DNA of 34,791 nt from Candidatus Methanoperedens sp. (GTDB lineage: Archaea > Halobacteriota > Methanosarcinia > Methanosarcinales > Methanoperedenaceae). Made by a program: the position numbers and the translations under genes. Under the pieces are notes generated by a model. That model saw nothing but the letters and a program-made list of their open reading frames with translations. It made no database searches and had not been told where the DNA came from. The stretch covers positions 1 to 34,791 of the forward strand of contig JAHFDG010000043.1 of the NCBI GenBank assembly GCA_023249105.1. Direction: 5' to 3'. Positions 8,380 to 16,009 of this stretch are shown here, in pieces (within the stretch, counting starts at the first letter, position 1; the number at the start of each line of letters is the position of its first letter).

Positions 8380-8916
8380 TTGAAAAGATACTGCCTGCCT
8401 GAAGAGTTAAGAGAGGAGCTTCGAAAACCCCATGGTGAACTTTATCCTGGAGACGGCATCGAGAATGCAAAGCAGATTGTCAAAGATTTACATAAATATT
8501 CTAAAATAATTTCTGTAGGGGATATTGTTACATTTAATCTCCTGACCGCAGGGTTGGTCCCTGACATCTCCTTTGTGGATGACAGGACAAAACGCTGCCC
8601 AGCTTCCGATAAAATCATGAAGGGCACAAGGCATGCGCATTTTAAAACAATAACTGTTGAAAACCCCCCCGGAACAATAACCGAGGAACTATTGCAGGAA
8701 ATCGCAAGGGCAATGGAATCAAAAACACCGGTACAGATATTTATAAAAGGCGAAGAGGACCTTGCAGCCCTGCCGGCGATTGCCATGGCGCCTATTTCAT
8801 CAGTAATTATATATGGGTTGCCTGACAAAGGGGCGGTACTTGTCCGAGTGACCGAGAACAAGAAAAAAGAAATACAATCATTGCTTGATAAAATGAAGTG
8901 TAAGGAGAAAAAATAA
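8380..8916 (+). CDS. GTP-dependent dephospho-CoA kinase (DUF359)
   Basis: DUF359 proteins include the archaeal kinase that phosphorylates dephospho-CoA with GTP, the last step of CoA synthesis, shown for a Thermococcus enzyme. This 178-residue protein has the conserved blocks KIISVGDIVTFNLLTAGLVPDISFVDDRTKR, NPPGTITEELLQEI, and KGEEDLAALPAIAMAPISSVIIYGLPDKGAV. It uses a TTG start at 8380, one base after the rpoE2 stop. Its stop overlaps the S24e ATG by one base. It sits in a transcription/translation operon, as in many euryarchaea. Confidence 0.88.
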   Translation: MKRYCLPEELREELRKPHGELYPGDGIENAKQIVKDLHKYSKIISVGDIVTFNLLTAGLVPDISFVDDRTKRCPASDKIMKGTRHAHFKTITVENPPGTITEELLQEIARAMESKTPVQIFIKGEEDLAALPAIAMAPISSVIIYGLPDKGAVLVRVTENKKKEIQSLLDKMKCKEKK

Positions 8917-9371
8917 TGGAAGTTCAGATTATCAAAGATAAGACAAACCCTATATTGAAAAGAAGAGAGATATCGTTAAAAATAAAGAATACAATAACCC
9001 CCTCAAGGATTGAGGTTAAGGGTAAACTTGCAGCACTGCTGAATTCAAAACCCGAGTTAATCGTGATAGAGAGTCTTGATACGTTATATGGAAAACAGGA
9101 ATTGACAGGAACAGCATGTATATACCAGACCGAAGAGCGCCTGAAACAGGTAGCTCACGAGCATCTTGTTGCAAGGGATGCGCCTAAAGTTAAAGAAGGC
9201 GCTGAAGAAGCTGCTGCCGCGCCAGCCCCGGCTGCACCTAAGGCACCCTCGGCAAAAGAAGCTGAAGTTAAAGCCGAGCCAAAGGCTGAAGCTAAACCTG
9301 AACATAAAGTCGAAGCAAAACCCAAAGCAGAAGCCAAACCAGAAGAAAAGAAAAAATCTGAAAAGAAGTGA
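8916..9371 (+). CDS. rps24e: 30S ribosomal protein S24e with a long charged tail
   Basis: Residues 1 to about 95 are a normal archaeal S24e ([18 protein letters not shown], the [13 protein letters not shown] block, [13 protein letters not shown]). The usual archaeal protein ends near residue 100. Here about 55 further residues of low complexity follow (about 95-151), first Ala/Pro-rich and then repeating units of Lys, Ala, Glu and Pro such as KAEAKPE. The tail is in frame and ends cleanly before S27ae, so it looks real rather than a frameshift. It is probably disordered and exposed on the ribosome surface. Confidence 0.93.
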   Translation: MEVQIIKDKTNPILKRREISLKIKNTITPSRIEVKGKLAALLNSKPELIVIESLDTLYGKQELTGTACIYQTEERLKQVAHEHLVARDAPKVKEGAEEAAAAPAPAAPKAPSAKEAEVKAEPKAEAKPEHKVEAKPKAEAKPEEKKKSEKK

Positions 9372-9376
9372 TTTTA

Positions 9377-9526
9377 ATGGCAGTTAATGAATTTTATGAA
9401 ATAAGCGGTAATAAAGCGAAAAGGATAAAACCGTCATGTCCCAGATGCGGACCCGGCGTATTTCTTGGTGAGCACAAGAACCGCCTTGCATGCGGTAAGT
9501 GCGGTTATACCGAGTTTAAGAAATAA
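9377..9526 (+). CDS. rps27ae: 30S ribosomal protein S27ae
   Basis: A 49-residue zinc-ribbon protein follows S24e after 5 nt. The four zinc ligands are C21-x2-C24 and C39-x2-C42, within [28 protein letters not shown], here named by position. Length and ligand spacing fit archaeal S27ae, the equivalent of the C-terminal part of eukaryotic ubiquitin-S27a. It is the last gene of the operon that begins at aIF2 gamma. Confidence 0.95.
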   Translation: MAVNEFYEISGNKAKRIKPSCPRCGPGVFLGEHKNRLACGKCGYTEFKK

Positions 9527-9549
9527 TTTTTTATTTGCGCTCCCTGCGC

Positions 9550-9582
9550 CTTTGCGGTTATAAAGATGCAAAGGCCGCAAAG
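9550..9582 (+). terminator. Hairpin plus T-rich run after S27ae
   Basis: CTTTGCGG (9550-9557) and CCGCAAAG (9575-9582) form a perfect 8-bp inverted repeat with a 17-nt loop. It is followed by AATTTTTGTTTGG and TTTTT, so transcription could end here. The arm is also a member of the CTTTGCG repeat family seen near 558-592. Confidence 0.5.
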
Positions 9583-9657
9583 AATTTTTGTTTGGTTTTT
9601 AATTATACAACCCCTTTTTTAATGCCAAATTACATATTCTCATAGTTACAACTCTAA

Positions 9658-9960
9658 ATGATTATGCTTACCCGAAGAGTCCTCCACGAACTGGAATTAT
9701 TAAAGAGACACATAATCGTACTGAAAAAAGTGATAGATGTCGGGCCTATCGGAATCATGAAACTCTCACTGGAAACTGGCATACCTGAACATCTTGTGAG
9801 GTATTCCCTTCGTGTTCTTGAGCAGGAGGGGTTAATAACTCCTTCAACACAGGGCGCCGTAGCTGCAAAATCGGCAGAAGAAGCATATTTGCAGTTCAAA
9901 TCCGAGCTTGAAAAGACGGGGGAAATGACAGAAGAAATCAAACGGATTGGTTTTGGATAA
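9658..9960 (+). CDS. Predicted winged-helix transcriptional regulator
   Basis: This 100-residue protein has a winged-helix DNA-binding region at about 18-62 (VIDVGPIGIMKLSLETGIPEHLVRYSLRVLEQEGLI named by position), then a helical tail (about 70-98). The ATG at 9658 has no Shine-Dalgarno site. A TTACATAT element at 9630-9637 is centred about 24 nt upstream, fitting a leaderless start. Archease begins two bases after its stop, so it is probably in one transcript with archease. A role in regulating the RNA-ligation genes is inference only. Confidence 0.7.
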   Translation: MIMLTRRVLHELELLKRHIIVLKKVIDVGPIGIMKLSLETGIPEHLVRYSLRVLEQEGLITPSTQGAVAAKSAEEAYLQFKSELEKTGEMTEEIKRIGFG

Positions 9961-9962
9961 CA

Positions 9963-10412
9963 ATGCAAGGGGAAAGGAACGAAAAAAAATACGAGTATCT
10001 TTACCATATAGCTGATGCCAAGTTCAGGGCATACGGGTCCACGATGGAAGAGGCTTTTGAGAATGCCGCGATGGCGATGTTCAATGTGATGGTTAATACT
10101 TCTAAGATTGAAGCTAAAGAATTAAGGAAAATCGAGATAACATCTCCTGATATTAAAATGCTGCTCGCTGAGTGGCTGTCCGAGTTATTGTACTTGTTTG
10201 AAGTGGATGGGATAGTATTCTGTGAATTCAGGATGGAGAGAATTGAAAAGACTGGCGAGGGTTTTTCTTTAACCGGGAAGGCATGGGGGGAACCAATCGA
10301 CCTTTCCCGCCACATGTTTGATACGCAGGTTAAAGCCGTGACGCTTCACGAGCTTGAAGTGCAGGAAAAAGAGGACGGTGGATTCTGGGTTCAGGTGGTT
10401 GTGGACACCTGA
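9963..10412 (+). CDS. Archease (RtcB activator)
   Basis: Archease helps RtcB-type tRNA ligase form its guanylated intermediate and turn over. The 149-residue protein shows family blocks YEYLYHIADAKFRAYGSTMEEAFENAAMAMF, LLAEWLSELLYLFEVDGIVFCEF, and the C-terminal VKAVTLHELEVQE plus VQVVVDT. The Asp in HIADAKF is one of the metal-binding acids. It starts two bases after the winged-helix gene and lies 70 bp upstream of rtcB on the same strand, the classic partnership. Confidence 0.93.
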   Translation: MQGERNEKKYEYLYHIADAKFRAYGSTMEEAFENAAMAMFNVMVNTSKIEAKELRKIEITSPDIKMLLAEWLSELLYLFEVDGIVFCEFRMERIEKTGEGFSLTGKAWGEPIDLSRHMFDTQVKAVTLHELEVQEKEDGGFWVQVVVDT

Positions 10413-10482
10413 GCCTCAAAAAGCACCAAACTTAATAGCTTTGCAGGTATAATATTAAAACAAGAATTAACGGAAGATTACC

Positions 10483-11946
10483 ATGCCTGAAGAAAGAAAA
10501 GATGCTGCAAGCATCCTTACAAAAGTGAATGATTACACATGGGACATACCCATGACTTATAAACCCGGCATGAGAGTGCCTGGACGCATTTTCGTTTCCC
10601 GGGAATTGCTTAAGAGTCTTGAGCATGATACGCTTGAACAGACAGCCAACGTCGCAACCCTTCCCGGCATCCAAAAATACGCTATGGCTATGCCTGATGC
10701 CCATTCAGGATATGGTTTTCCCATCGGCGGCGTCGCTGCTTTTGACAGGAACACAGGCATAATCAGCCCCGGCGGCGTGGGATACGACATCAACTGCGGC
10801 GTGCGAATAATCAGGACGAATCTGACTGCAGATGAAGTTCGCCCAAGGATGAAAGAACTTATTGAGCTTCTTTTCCATGAGATTCCCTCAGGCGTGGGCT
10901 CAAAAAGCAAGATTCGCGCCTCGGACAGTGAGCTGACAGATGCCTTCCTGCACGGCGCAAAATGGGCAGTGGAAAGCGGATATGGCGTTCCTGAAGATAT
11001 CGAGCATTGCGAAGAGAACGGTTTTATGAAGATTGCCGACCCCTCCAAAGTAAGCGAGAAGGCGCGAAACCGTGGCAAACCGCAGCTTGGAACGCTGGGC
11101 TCCGGCAATCATTTCCTTGAGGTGCAGTACGTGGATGAAGTGTACGACGAAGAGGTTGCGAATGTCTTTGGTCTTCACAAAGGACAAGTGACCGTCATGG
11201 TACATTGCGGTTCGCGCGGCGCAGGGCACCAGATTTGCGATGATTACCTGAAGATTCTTGATAAAGCCACACATAAATATGGCATTGTCCTTCCTGACAG
11301 GCAGCTTGCATGCGCGCCTGCGGAATCGCCTGAAGGCCAGAACTATTTTAAAGCCATGGCCGCGGGTGCAAATTATGCATGGGCAAACAGGCAGGTCATT
11401 ACACACTGGGTGAGGGGGGCGTTTGCACGCTTTTTCAGGCGCGATATGGATGACCTGGGCATGAACCTCATCTATGACGTGGCGCATAATGTTGCCAAGC
11501 TTGAAGAGCATGTTATTGAGGGGGAGAAAAAGATGGTGTATGTGCACCGCAAAGGTGCAACAAGGGCATTCCCGCCCGGGCATCCCGATGTTCCGGCGGT
11601 ATACAGGAAAGTCGGGCAGCCCGTACTCATTCCGGGCAGCATGGGCACGCCTTCGTTTGTACTCCACGGCACGCAAACAGCCATGGAACTCACGTTCGGA
11701 AGCGCATGCCACGGCGCGGGCAGGGTATCAAGCCGGGCGGCGGCGAAGCGTGAATTTTACGGCGAGACCATACAAAAGGAATTGGCTGCCAGAGGTATCT
11801 CTGTGAGAGCCACTCACCCGTCCATAATAGCGGAAGAAGCTCCGGGGGTTTATAAGCCAAGTGAGGAAGTGGTGGACGTGGTGCACCAATTGGGAATTGC
11901 CCGGAAAGTCGTGAAGCTTATGCCGATGGGAGTGGCGAAGGGATAA
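10483..11946 (+). CDS. rtcB: RNA-splicing ligase RtcB
   Basis: RtcB joins 2',3'-cyclic phosphate and 5'-hydroxyl RNA ends with GTP and manganese, acting in tRNA splicing and RNA repair. Visible active-site blocks are [12 protein letters not shown] (D102, C105), [22 protein letters not shown], and the guanylated-His segment [11 protein letters not shown] near residue 410. The protein ends [10 protein letters not shown], as is usual. Length is 487 residues with no intein, although archaeal RtcB often carries one. A TATA-like TATAATATT (about 10448-10456) and a GGAAGA site precede the ATG, so it can be expressed apart from archease. Confidence 0.97.
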   Translation: MPEERKDAASILTKVNDYTWDIPMTYKPGMRVPGRIFVSRELLKSLEHDTLEQTANVATLPGIQKYAMAMPDAHSGYGFPIGGVAAFDRNTGIISPGGVGYDINCGVRIIRTNLTADEVRPRMKELIELLFHEIPSGVGSKSKIRASDSELTDAFLHGAKWAVESGYGVPEDIEHCEENGFMKIADPSKVSEKARNRGKPQLGTLGSGNHFLEVQYVDEVYDEEVANVFGLHKGQVTVMVHCGSRGAGHQICDDYLKILDKATHKYGIVLPDRQLACAPAESPEGQNYFKAMAAGANYAWANRQVITHWVRGAFARFFRRDMDDLGMNLIYDVAHNVAKLEEHVIEGEKKMVYVHRKGATRAFPPGHPDVPAVYRKVGQPVLIPGSMGTPSFVLHGTQTAMELTFGSACHGAGRVSSRAAAKREFYGETIQKELAARGISVRATHPSIIAEEAPGVYKPSEEVVDVVHQLGIARKVVKLMPMGVAKG

Positions 11947-11955
11947 AAAGAATAT

Positions 11956-12306
11956 TCAAAGGAACAATATGCGATTATGCATTTCTTCAGGGGACATAGT
12001 TTCAACAATTGCCTTCAGCCTGCGAATACATTCCCCTATTGATAGATGCTGCTGGTGAACGTATATTATCCCGCAGTGTTCAATTCCAGATTCGGCAGCC
12101 ATGCTGAGGAAATCATCGTCATGAGTAAATATTGTTGCTTTCTCCTCTAAAGCGTATCTTAATTGTTCTTCATCGCTAAGACCGATGTTGCCTTTATCTA
12201 TGGCAGACCACGCTTCCACACCCCTACGTTTGAGACCTTCAACGATTGCAACATTTACGTTCTCATCCGCGTAAATCTTGATGCGCTGTTCTTCTTTCAA
12301 ACTCAT
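11956..12306 (-). CDS. DUF5615 PIN-like toxin
   Basis: This 116-residue protein has the DUF5615 signature: IKIYADENVNVAIVEGLKRRGVEAWSA at the N-terminus and TIFTHDDDFLSMA in the middle, both supplying acidic residues of a PIN-like site. Such proteins are the toxin half of VapBC45-like pairs and are presumed RNases. It starts inside the antitoxin stop (ATGA overlap at 12303-12306). It is convergent with rtcB, whose stop is 9 bp away. Confidence 0.87.
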   Translation of the reverse strand: MSLKEEQRIKIYADENVNVAIVEGLKRRGVEAWSAIDKGNIGLSDEEQLRYALEEKATIFTHDDDFLSMAAESGIEHCGIIYVHQQHLSIGECIRRLKAIVETMSPEEMHNRILFL

Positions 12307-12593
12307 GAAGTAAATTTTTTACGCAGTTTTTCTATTTTCTCTTTCCTCAGCCTGATTTCTTGGTCTAACTCTTCCCTGTGCTCATAATAAAAAGAAAGGG
12401 CGTCATGTACTTGGGGAAGAATCAGGTGCGGATGGGCATTAACAATTTCATCTGGAGCATGTCCGAGATACTCATATTCAATAATAATATCCAATACGCG
12501 AACCCTTGTTCCAGCGATTATCGGACTGCCTTTACTTATCCTTGTATCGGTTGTGATGTAGGGGTGTTTAACCGCTTGCTTTTGCATTGACAT
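12303..12593 (-). CDS. DUF433 antitoxin
   Basis: This 96-residue DUF433 protein has the typical ITTDTRISKGSPIIAGTRVRVLDIIIEYEYLGHAPDEIVNAHPHL block (by position about 14-57), a winged-helix-like DNA-binding region. A charged C-terminal helix (about 72-96) probably contacts the toxin. DUF433/DUF5615 pairs are a widespread toxin-antitoxin type. ATGs at 12593 and 12587 are both possible starts. A minus-strand TATAAAT at about 12602-12608 would be the core promoter, closer than usual, favouring the second ATG or a later start. Confidence 0.85.
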   Translation of the reverse strand: MSMQKQAVKHPYITTDTRISKGSPIIAGTRVRVLDIIIEYEYLGHAPDEIVNAHPHLILPQVHDALSFYYEHREELDQEIRLRKEKIEKLRKKFTS

Positions 12594-12656
12594 TAGATGT
12601 TATTTATACTTTCATTCACATAAGTGTGTTGCTAAGTTATAATAGTTATAGAAAAT

Positions 12657-13304
12657 ATGCCTTACGCAGCAAAAGACAGACAGGAATTCATAAAACGTAT
12701 CAACCTGACGCCGGATGAACGAATCCTTGACTTCGGTGGAATGCTTGGAGAGGAGCTTCCATACGCAGTTTCCGGCATTACCACAAAAAGACAGATGACA
12801 GGCGCCGTTCTCATAAAACCTACGCTATTGCCATTTAAAAATTCAGTATTCAAATCGGTTGTTTCATATCATTACTTTGACCTTATTCCATCCGACATTC
12901 TTGGCTATGCTTTTGATGAGACAGCGAGGGTACTGGACAAAGATTCAACCTTTTCGTTCATAATAACCCAATGGGCAGCAGAGAACGAGGCTCAGCGCTC
13001 AAGCCTTTTTTTTAATGACCTCCTGAAAAGCACAGGCGCTCTTTTCCAGCATGAATTCGAAGAAGTAAGCAGGCTGCTATTTGAATCCGGTTTTAGCGAG
13101 ATAACCGCAGAAAGTGTAAAACGCGAAATAGTGATACCCAAAGATTTTGTTAGGTCGCACCTTTTAATGCTTGGAAATCTTGTGAAAAAAGAAAAAGAGC
13201 AAGGGGGGACAATAATAAAGAATCTTGCAAGACAGTATTTTAACAATATGAATATTCACGGGGAAGCCATGCTGCCTGCAATTCACTTTACGGCTAAAAA
13301 ATAA
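12657..13304 (+). CDS. Class I SAM-dependent methyltransferase-like protein
   Basis: This 215-residue protein looks like a class I methyltransferase. ERILDFGGMLGEELP (about 20-34) stands where the SAM-binding loop belongs but does not fit DxGxGxG well. SVVSYHYFDLIPSDILGYAFDETARVL and FSFIITQW resemble motifs IV and V of the fold. A second part (about 115-215) is helical. It precedes an RNA methylase by one base, suggesting a shared transcript. The substrate is unknown and catalytic competence is uncertain because of the weak loop. Confidence 0.6.
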   Translation: MPYAAKDRQEFIKRINLTPDERILDFGGMLGEELPYAVSGITTKRQMTGAVLIKPTLLPFKNSVFKSVVSYHYFDLIPSDILGYAFDETARVLDKDSTFSFIITQWAAENEAQRSSLFFNDLLKSTGALFQHEFEEVSRLLFESGFSEITAESVKREIVIPKDFVRSHLLMLGNLVKKEKEQGGTIIKNLARQYFNNMNIHGEAMLPAIHFTAKK

Positions 13305-13305
13305 T

Positions 13306-13905
13306 ATGAGGAAAAAACATCTTGAGATGCTGCTTGAGGGGCTCAAAGGCTTTGAGTCCCCAAAGCCGGAAAGGGAGCAGTACTCCACGCCAGCGACAGT
13401 TGCTTCTGAGCTATTGCATTTTGCTTTCATGCGGGGGGACCTTGTTGATACCGTATACGACCTTGGGTGCGGCGGGGGAATACTTGCAATCGGGGCAAAA
13501 CTCCTTGGAGCAGAAAAGGTTATAGGTTTTGATGATGATAAAGAAGTTCTTGAGATTGCACGGGCAAATGCAAAGAGACTTGGCGCAGATGTCGAGTTCG
13601 TATGCAGCCGCATCGAAAATATTTGCGGAAAAGCGCATGCCGTTGTAATGAATCCACCGTTTGGCGCACAGGTTAAAGGAAGCGACCGCCCTTTTTTGAG
13701 GAAAGCCCTCGAAGTAAGCAGCGTGGTTTATTCCATACATAATGCCGGAAGTCTGGAATTCATAAAAAAATTCATTAGCCCATCGGTCATAACAGAGTAT
13801 CAATTAATTGATTTTCCTATAAAGAGGACATTCAGGTTCCATACAAAGGATATTAAGGTCATAAAAGTTGAGATATACAGGATTGAGAAACGAATAGAGG
13901 GATAG
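13306..13905 (+). CDS. METTL5-like N6-adenine RNA methyltransferase
   Basis: This 199-residue methyltransferase has motif I VYDLGCGGGILAIGA (about 49-63), an acidic loop GFDDDKEVLEIA, and the catalytic VVMNPPFGAQ (NPPF, about 112-115) of N6-adenine methylases. Length and architecture fit the archaeal COG2263 family related to METTL5, which methylates small-subunit rRNA. That specific target is inference. It follows the upstream methyltransferase by one base. Its stop lies beside the unusual Csl4 start region. Confidence 0.85.
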   Translation: MRKKHLEMLLEGLKGFESPKPEREQYSTPATVASELLHFAFMRGDLVDTVYDLGCGGGILAIGAKLLGAEKVIGFDDDKEVLEIARANAKRLGADVEFVCSRIENICGKAHAVVMNPPFGAQVKGSDRPFLRKALEVSSVVYSIHNAGSLEFIKKFISPSVITEYQLIDFPIKRTFRFHTKDIKVIKVEIYRIEKRIEG

Positions 13906-13907
13906 TT

Positions 13908-14672
13908 ATTAGAATTAAAAGAAAGAAAATAACAAGCAGGAGAAAGCTTGGGAAAAGCGACGCTGAGGGGCCCAAAGATGTAAAGGAAAGCGAGCTTGAG
14001 CTGGAAGAAGAAATAGAAGAAGTCCATGAGGCTGGAGAAGAGACAGAAAACCCGGAGCAGCTAGAACAGCCTGAGCAGCCTCCAGAAGAAGCCCCCAGGG
14101 AAGAACCGGAGGAGAAAACAAGAGCTGTTTTACCCGGAGACCTTATTGGGACTTCAGAAGAATATTCGCCGAGAAACGGAACGTATGTGGATAAAGGGAA
14201 TATTTACGCTACAGCCAGCGGAATTGTTAAGATAAACACAAAGGACAGGTCTATTTCAGTTATTCCGGTCACCAATACGCCACCGCATATACAGGTAGGC
14301 GATATCGTAATAGGTCAGGTTACAGATGTAAAAGATTCAGTTGCACTGGTTGAGATTGCCGGGATAAAGGGAAAGGGAGAGCGGGAGATTGTCAATGCAG
14401 ACCAGGCAGCCATTCATGTTTCAAACGTAAAGGATGCGTACGTGAAAGAATTATACTATGAATTTGCCCCGTTTGACATCGTTAAAGCCAGGGTTATTGA
14501 CCTTCGGAATATGCGTCTCACTACGGTAGATAAAGAACTCGGGGTCATGAAAGCCTATTGCGGCAATTGCAGGGCAGTGTTGAAAATCGATAACGGTAAA
14601 CTTAAATGTCCTAAATGTGAAAGAACAGAGACAAGAAAAATATCCTCGGATTACGGGACAGGAATTGTTTAG
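13908..14672 (+). CDS. csl4: Exosome RNA-binding protein Csl4, non-canonical start
   Basis: Csl4 forms part of the cap of the archaeal RNA exosome. The core is clear: VLPGDLIGTSEEYSP N-terminal domain (from about 14127), an S1 domain, and a zinc ribbon with C-x2-C pairs (CGNC, CPKC) ending KISSDYGTG. The frame stays open upstream to the end of the methylase gene, yet holds no ATG, GTG or TTG between 13902 and the GTG at 14187. Starting at 14187 would delete the conserved PGDLIG block. An AGAGGGA site six bases before ATT at 13908 makes ATT a candidate start. The leading 75 residues would be basic, then very Glu/Pro-rich. The start remains uncertain. Confidence 0.85.
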   Translation: MRIKRKKITSRRKLGKSDAEGPKDVKESELELEEEIEEVHEAGEETENPEQLEQPEQPPEEAPREEPEEKTRAVLPGDLIGTSEEYSPRNGTYVDKGNIYATASGIVKINTKDRSISVIPVTNTPPHIQVGDIVIGQVTDVKDSVALVEIAGIKGKGEREIVNADQAAIHVSNVKDAYVKELYYEFAPFDIVKARVIDLRNMRLTTVDKELGVMKAYCGNCRAVLKIDNGKLKCPKCERTETRKISSDYGTGIV

Positions 14673-14680
14673 GTGATATT

Positions 14681-14959
14681 ATGGAACTTACAATCCTCAA
14701 TAAGACAGAAAATGAAATAAATATCAAAGTGACAGGTGAAACGCATACCATGCTCAATATCTTAAAGACTGCTTTACTGAATAACAAGCATGTCGAGATG
14801 GCAACGTATGATATAAAACATCCAACAATCAGCGAACCTGTGCTTTTTGTGAGGACAGATGGCGCAGACCCGGTTGATGTGATTAAAAAAGCATCCAAGG
14901 AAATTGTCAAGGAATGCGACGAGTTTATTAAATTATTTACTAAGAAGACGAAGGGTTAA
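14681..14959 (+). CDS. rpoL: DNA-directed RNA polymerase subunit L (Rpo11)
   Basis: This 92-residue protein matches archaeal Rpo11, which pairs with subunit D in the polymerase assembly platform. The conserved block ETHTMLNILKTALLNNKHVEMATYDIKHP (about 21-49) and the following LFVRTDGADPVDVIKKA fit the alpha-like dimerisation fold. A GGTGAT site precedes the ATG, and Csl4 ends eight bases upstream. The csl4-rpoL order is common in euryarchaea. The 3' end overlaps the convergent DUF2240 gene by 20 bp. Confidence 0.95.
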   Translation: MELTILNKTENEINIKVTGETHTMLNILKTALLNNKHVEMATYDIKHPTISEPVLFVRTDGADPVDVIKKASKEIVKECDEFIKLFTKKTKG

Positions 14960-15419
14960 TTAAAACTCCATATTCCTCATCGATGAGGTCATCCACCATT
15001 GTTCCGTGCTCAAGCGCAACGAGAATGGCGCTGACCTCTATCAATACCTGTTTTGCAAGTTCTTCCTGTTTTTTATTTATTAACGCTATTACTTTGCGCT
15101 TCTCTATTCCTGTTTTGAGTATTATGCGCTCAATTATCCTGTCAAATATGGTTTTTTTCTCAAAAATCCCTGGTTCCGGCCTGAATCCTGAGGGGATTTC
15201 AACTCCGGATAAATCAAAAGCAGGGCGGACCAGTCCCCCATCTCTTTTTAAAAGACCTGATTTCTCGGCATCGTTTAAGATATTTTTTGCCTGCTCGGGA
15301 TTGAACCATTTCAAATCAATAGAAAGTGCAAGCACGAATTCGCTGTCTTTGAGCGCATCTTTTCCCTTTCTTAAAAAAGGCATTGAAACTGTATAGGTAA
15401 GGTCAGATGATGAACCCAT
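14940..15419 (-). CDS. DUF2240 family archaeal protein
   Basis: This 159-residue protein fits the archaeal DUF2240 family. An N-terminal region resembles a winged helix (SEFVLALSIDLKWFNPEQAKNILNDAEKSGLLKRDGG, about 26-63). A PEPGIFEKKTIFDRIIERI segment follows, then a long helical part (about 103-150). The family has no established function; a nucleic-acid role is inference. It overlaps rpoL by 20 bp and lies 29 bp downstream of the next minus-strand gene, probably in one operon. Confidence 0.75.
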   Translation of the reverse strand: MGSSSDLTYTVSMPFLRKGKDALKDSEFVLALSIDLKWFNPEQAKNILNDAEKSGLLKRDGGLVRPAFDLSGVEIPSGFRPEPGIFEKKTIFDRIIERIILKTGIEKRKVIALINKKQEELAKQVLIEVSAILVALEHGTMVDDLIDEEYGVLINPSSS

Positions 15420-15448
15420 TGCTAATTACTCCTTTTTAGACAAAGTCA

Positions 15449-15955
15449 TCAAACGTCGGGCGCATTTTTTATTATTTCTTCTACAAGAGTATCGGCTATC
15501 CTTTCACTTTCGGTCCTGCCCAGACCATCGATATTGTGCACATTTAAGGTAAGTACGCCATTTTCAAGGTCAGTCCTGACAAGATACGAATCTCCTTTGA
15601 AGGGGATACGATCGAACTTATCATCGAGAAAAGAATAATGGAGGGTCACTTTGAAATCAATTATCCCTTCCGTTTTCACATCTTTAAGCACAGAATCAAG
15701 TGTGCTGTTGTTGAGAGGATAGAAATCAACGCTCTTATCCGTGATTTCGATATTTATGCTCCGTTTGGCCTTTATGGGGCGGCCTTTCCTGTCCGGACTG
15801 TCCGTGATAAACTGTCCGGATTGCCCATCCATTCCTGCCATTGTTTTGACAATATAGGGCAGGCCTGCCTTGAAATTATATTTTCGCTCAAATTCGGGAT
15901 TTTTTGGAAACTGGTGATACATGCGTCTCATATTTATCTTGTAATCGTCAGGCAT
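15449..15955 (-). CDS. Conserved-looking hypothetical protein
   Basis: I do not recognise a family. The 168-residue protein (ATG at 15955) begins MPDDYKINMRRMYHQFPKN, then alternates predicted strands, with IVKTMAGMDGQSGQFI and RGRPIKAKRSINIEIT-like basic turns, and ends in a helix EIIKNAPDV. No membrane segment or metal cluster is visible. An in-frame GTG at 15985 would add 10 residues. Base composition matches the neighbouring core genes, and it is upstream of DUF2240 on the same strand. The protein is soluble and probably alpha/beta. Confidence 0.65.
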   Translation of the reverse strand: MPDDYKINMRRMYHQFPKNPEFERKYNFKAGLPYIVKTMAGMDGQSGQFITDSPDRKGRPIKAKRSINIEITDKSVDFYPLNNSTLDSVLKDVKTEGIIDFKVTLHYSFLDDKFDRIPFKGDSYLVRTDLENGVLTLNVHNIDGLGRTESERIADTLVEEIIKNAPDV

Positions 15956-16009
15956 TCTTAAAAGCTTATTGCTTAAGCTTTGCACCCCATGTTCCTATTT
16001 TGGTGCTAC

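Noticed and set aside
9180-9365. Repetitive DNA at the end of S24e as a repeat element
   Set aside because: It is explained by the in-frame Lys/Ala/Glu codons of the protein tail.
10900-11712. Long antisense frame across rtcB
   Set aside because: It is a shadow of a GC-rich, highly conserved gene; the plus-strand product is unmistakable RtcB.
14187-14672. GTG at 14187 as the start of Csl4
   Set aside because: It would remove the conserved PGDLIG N-terminal domain, which is encoded in the same open frame upstream.
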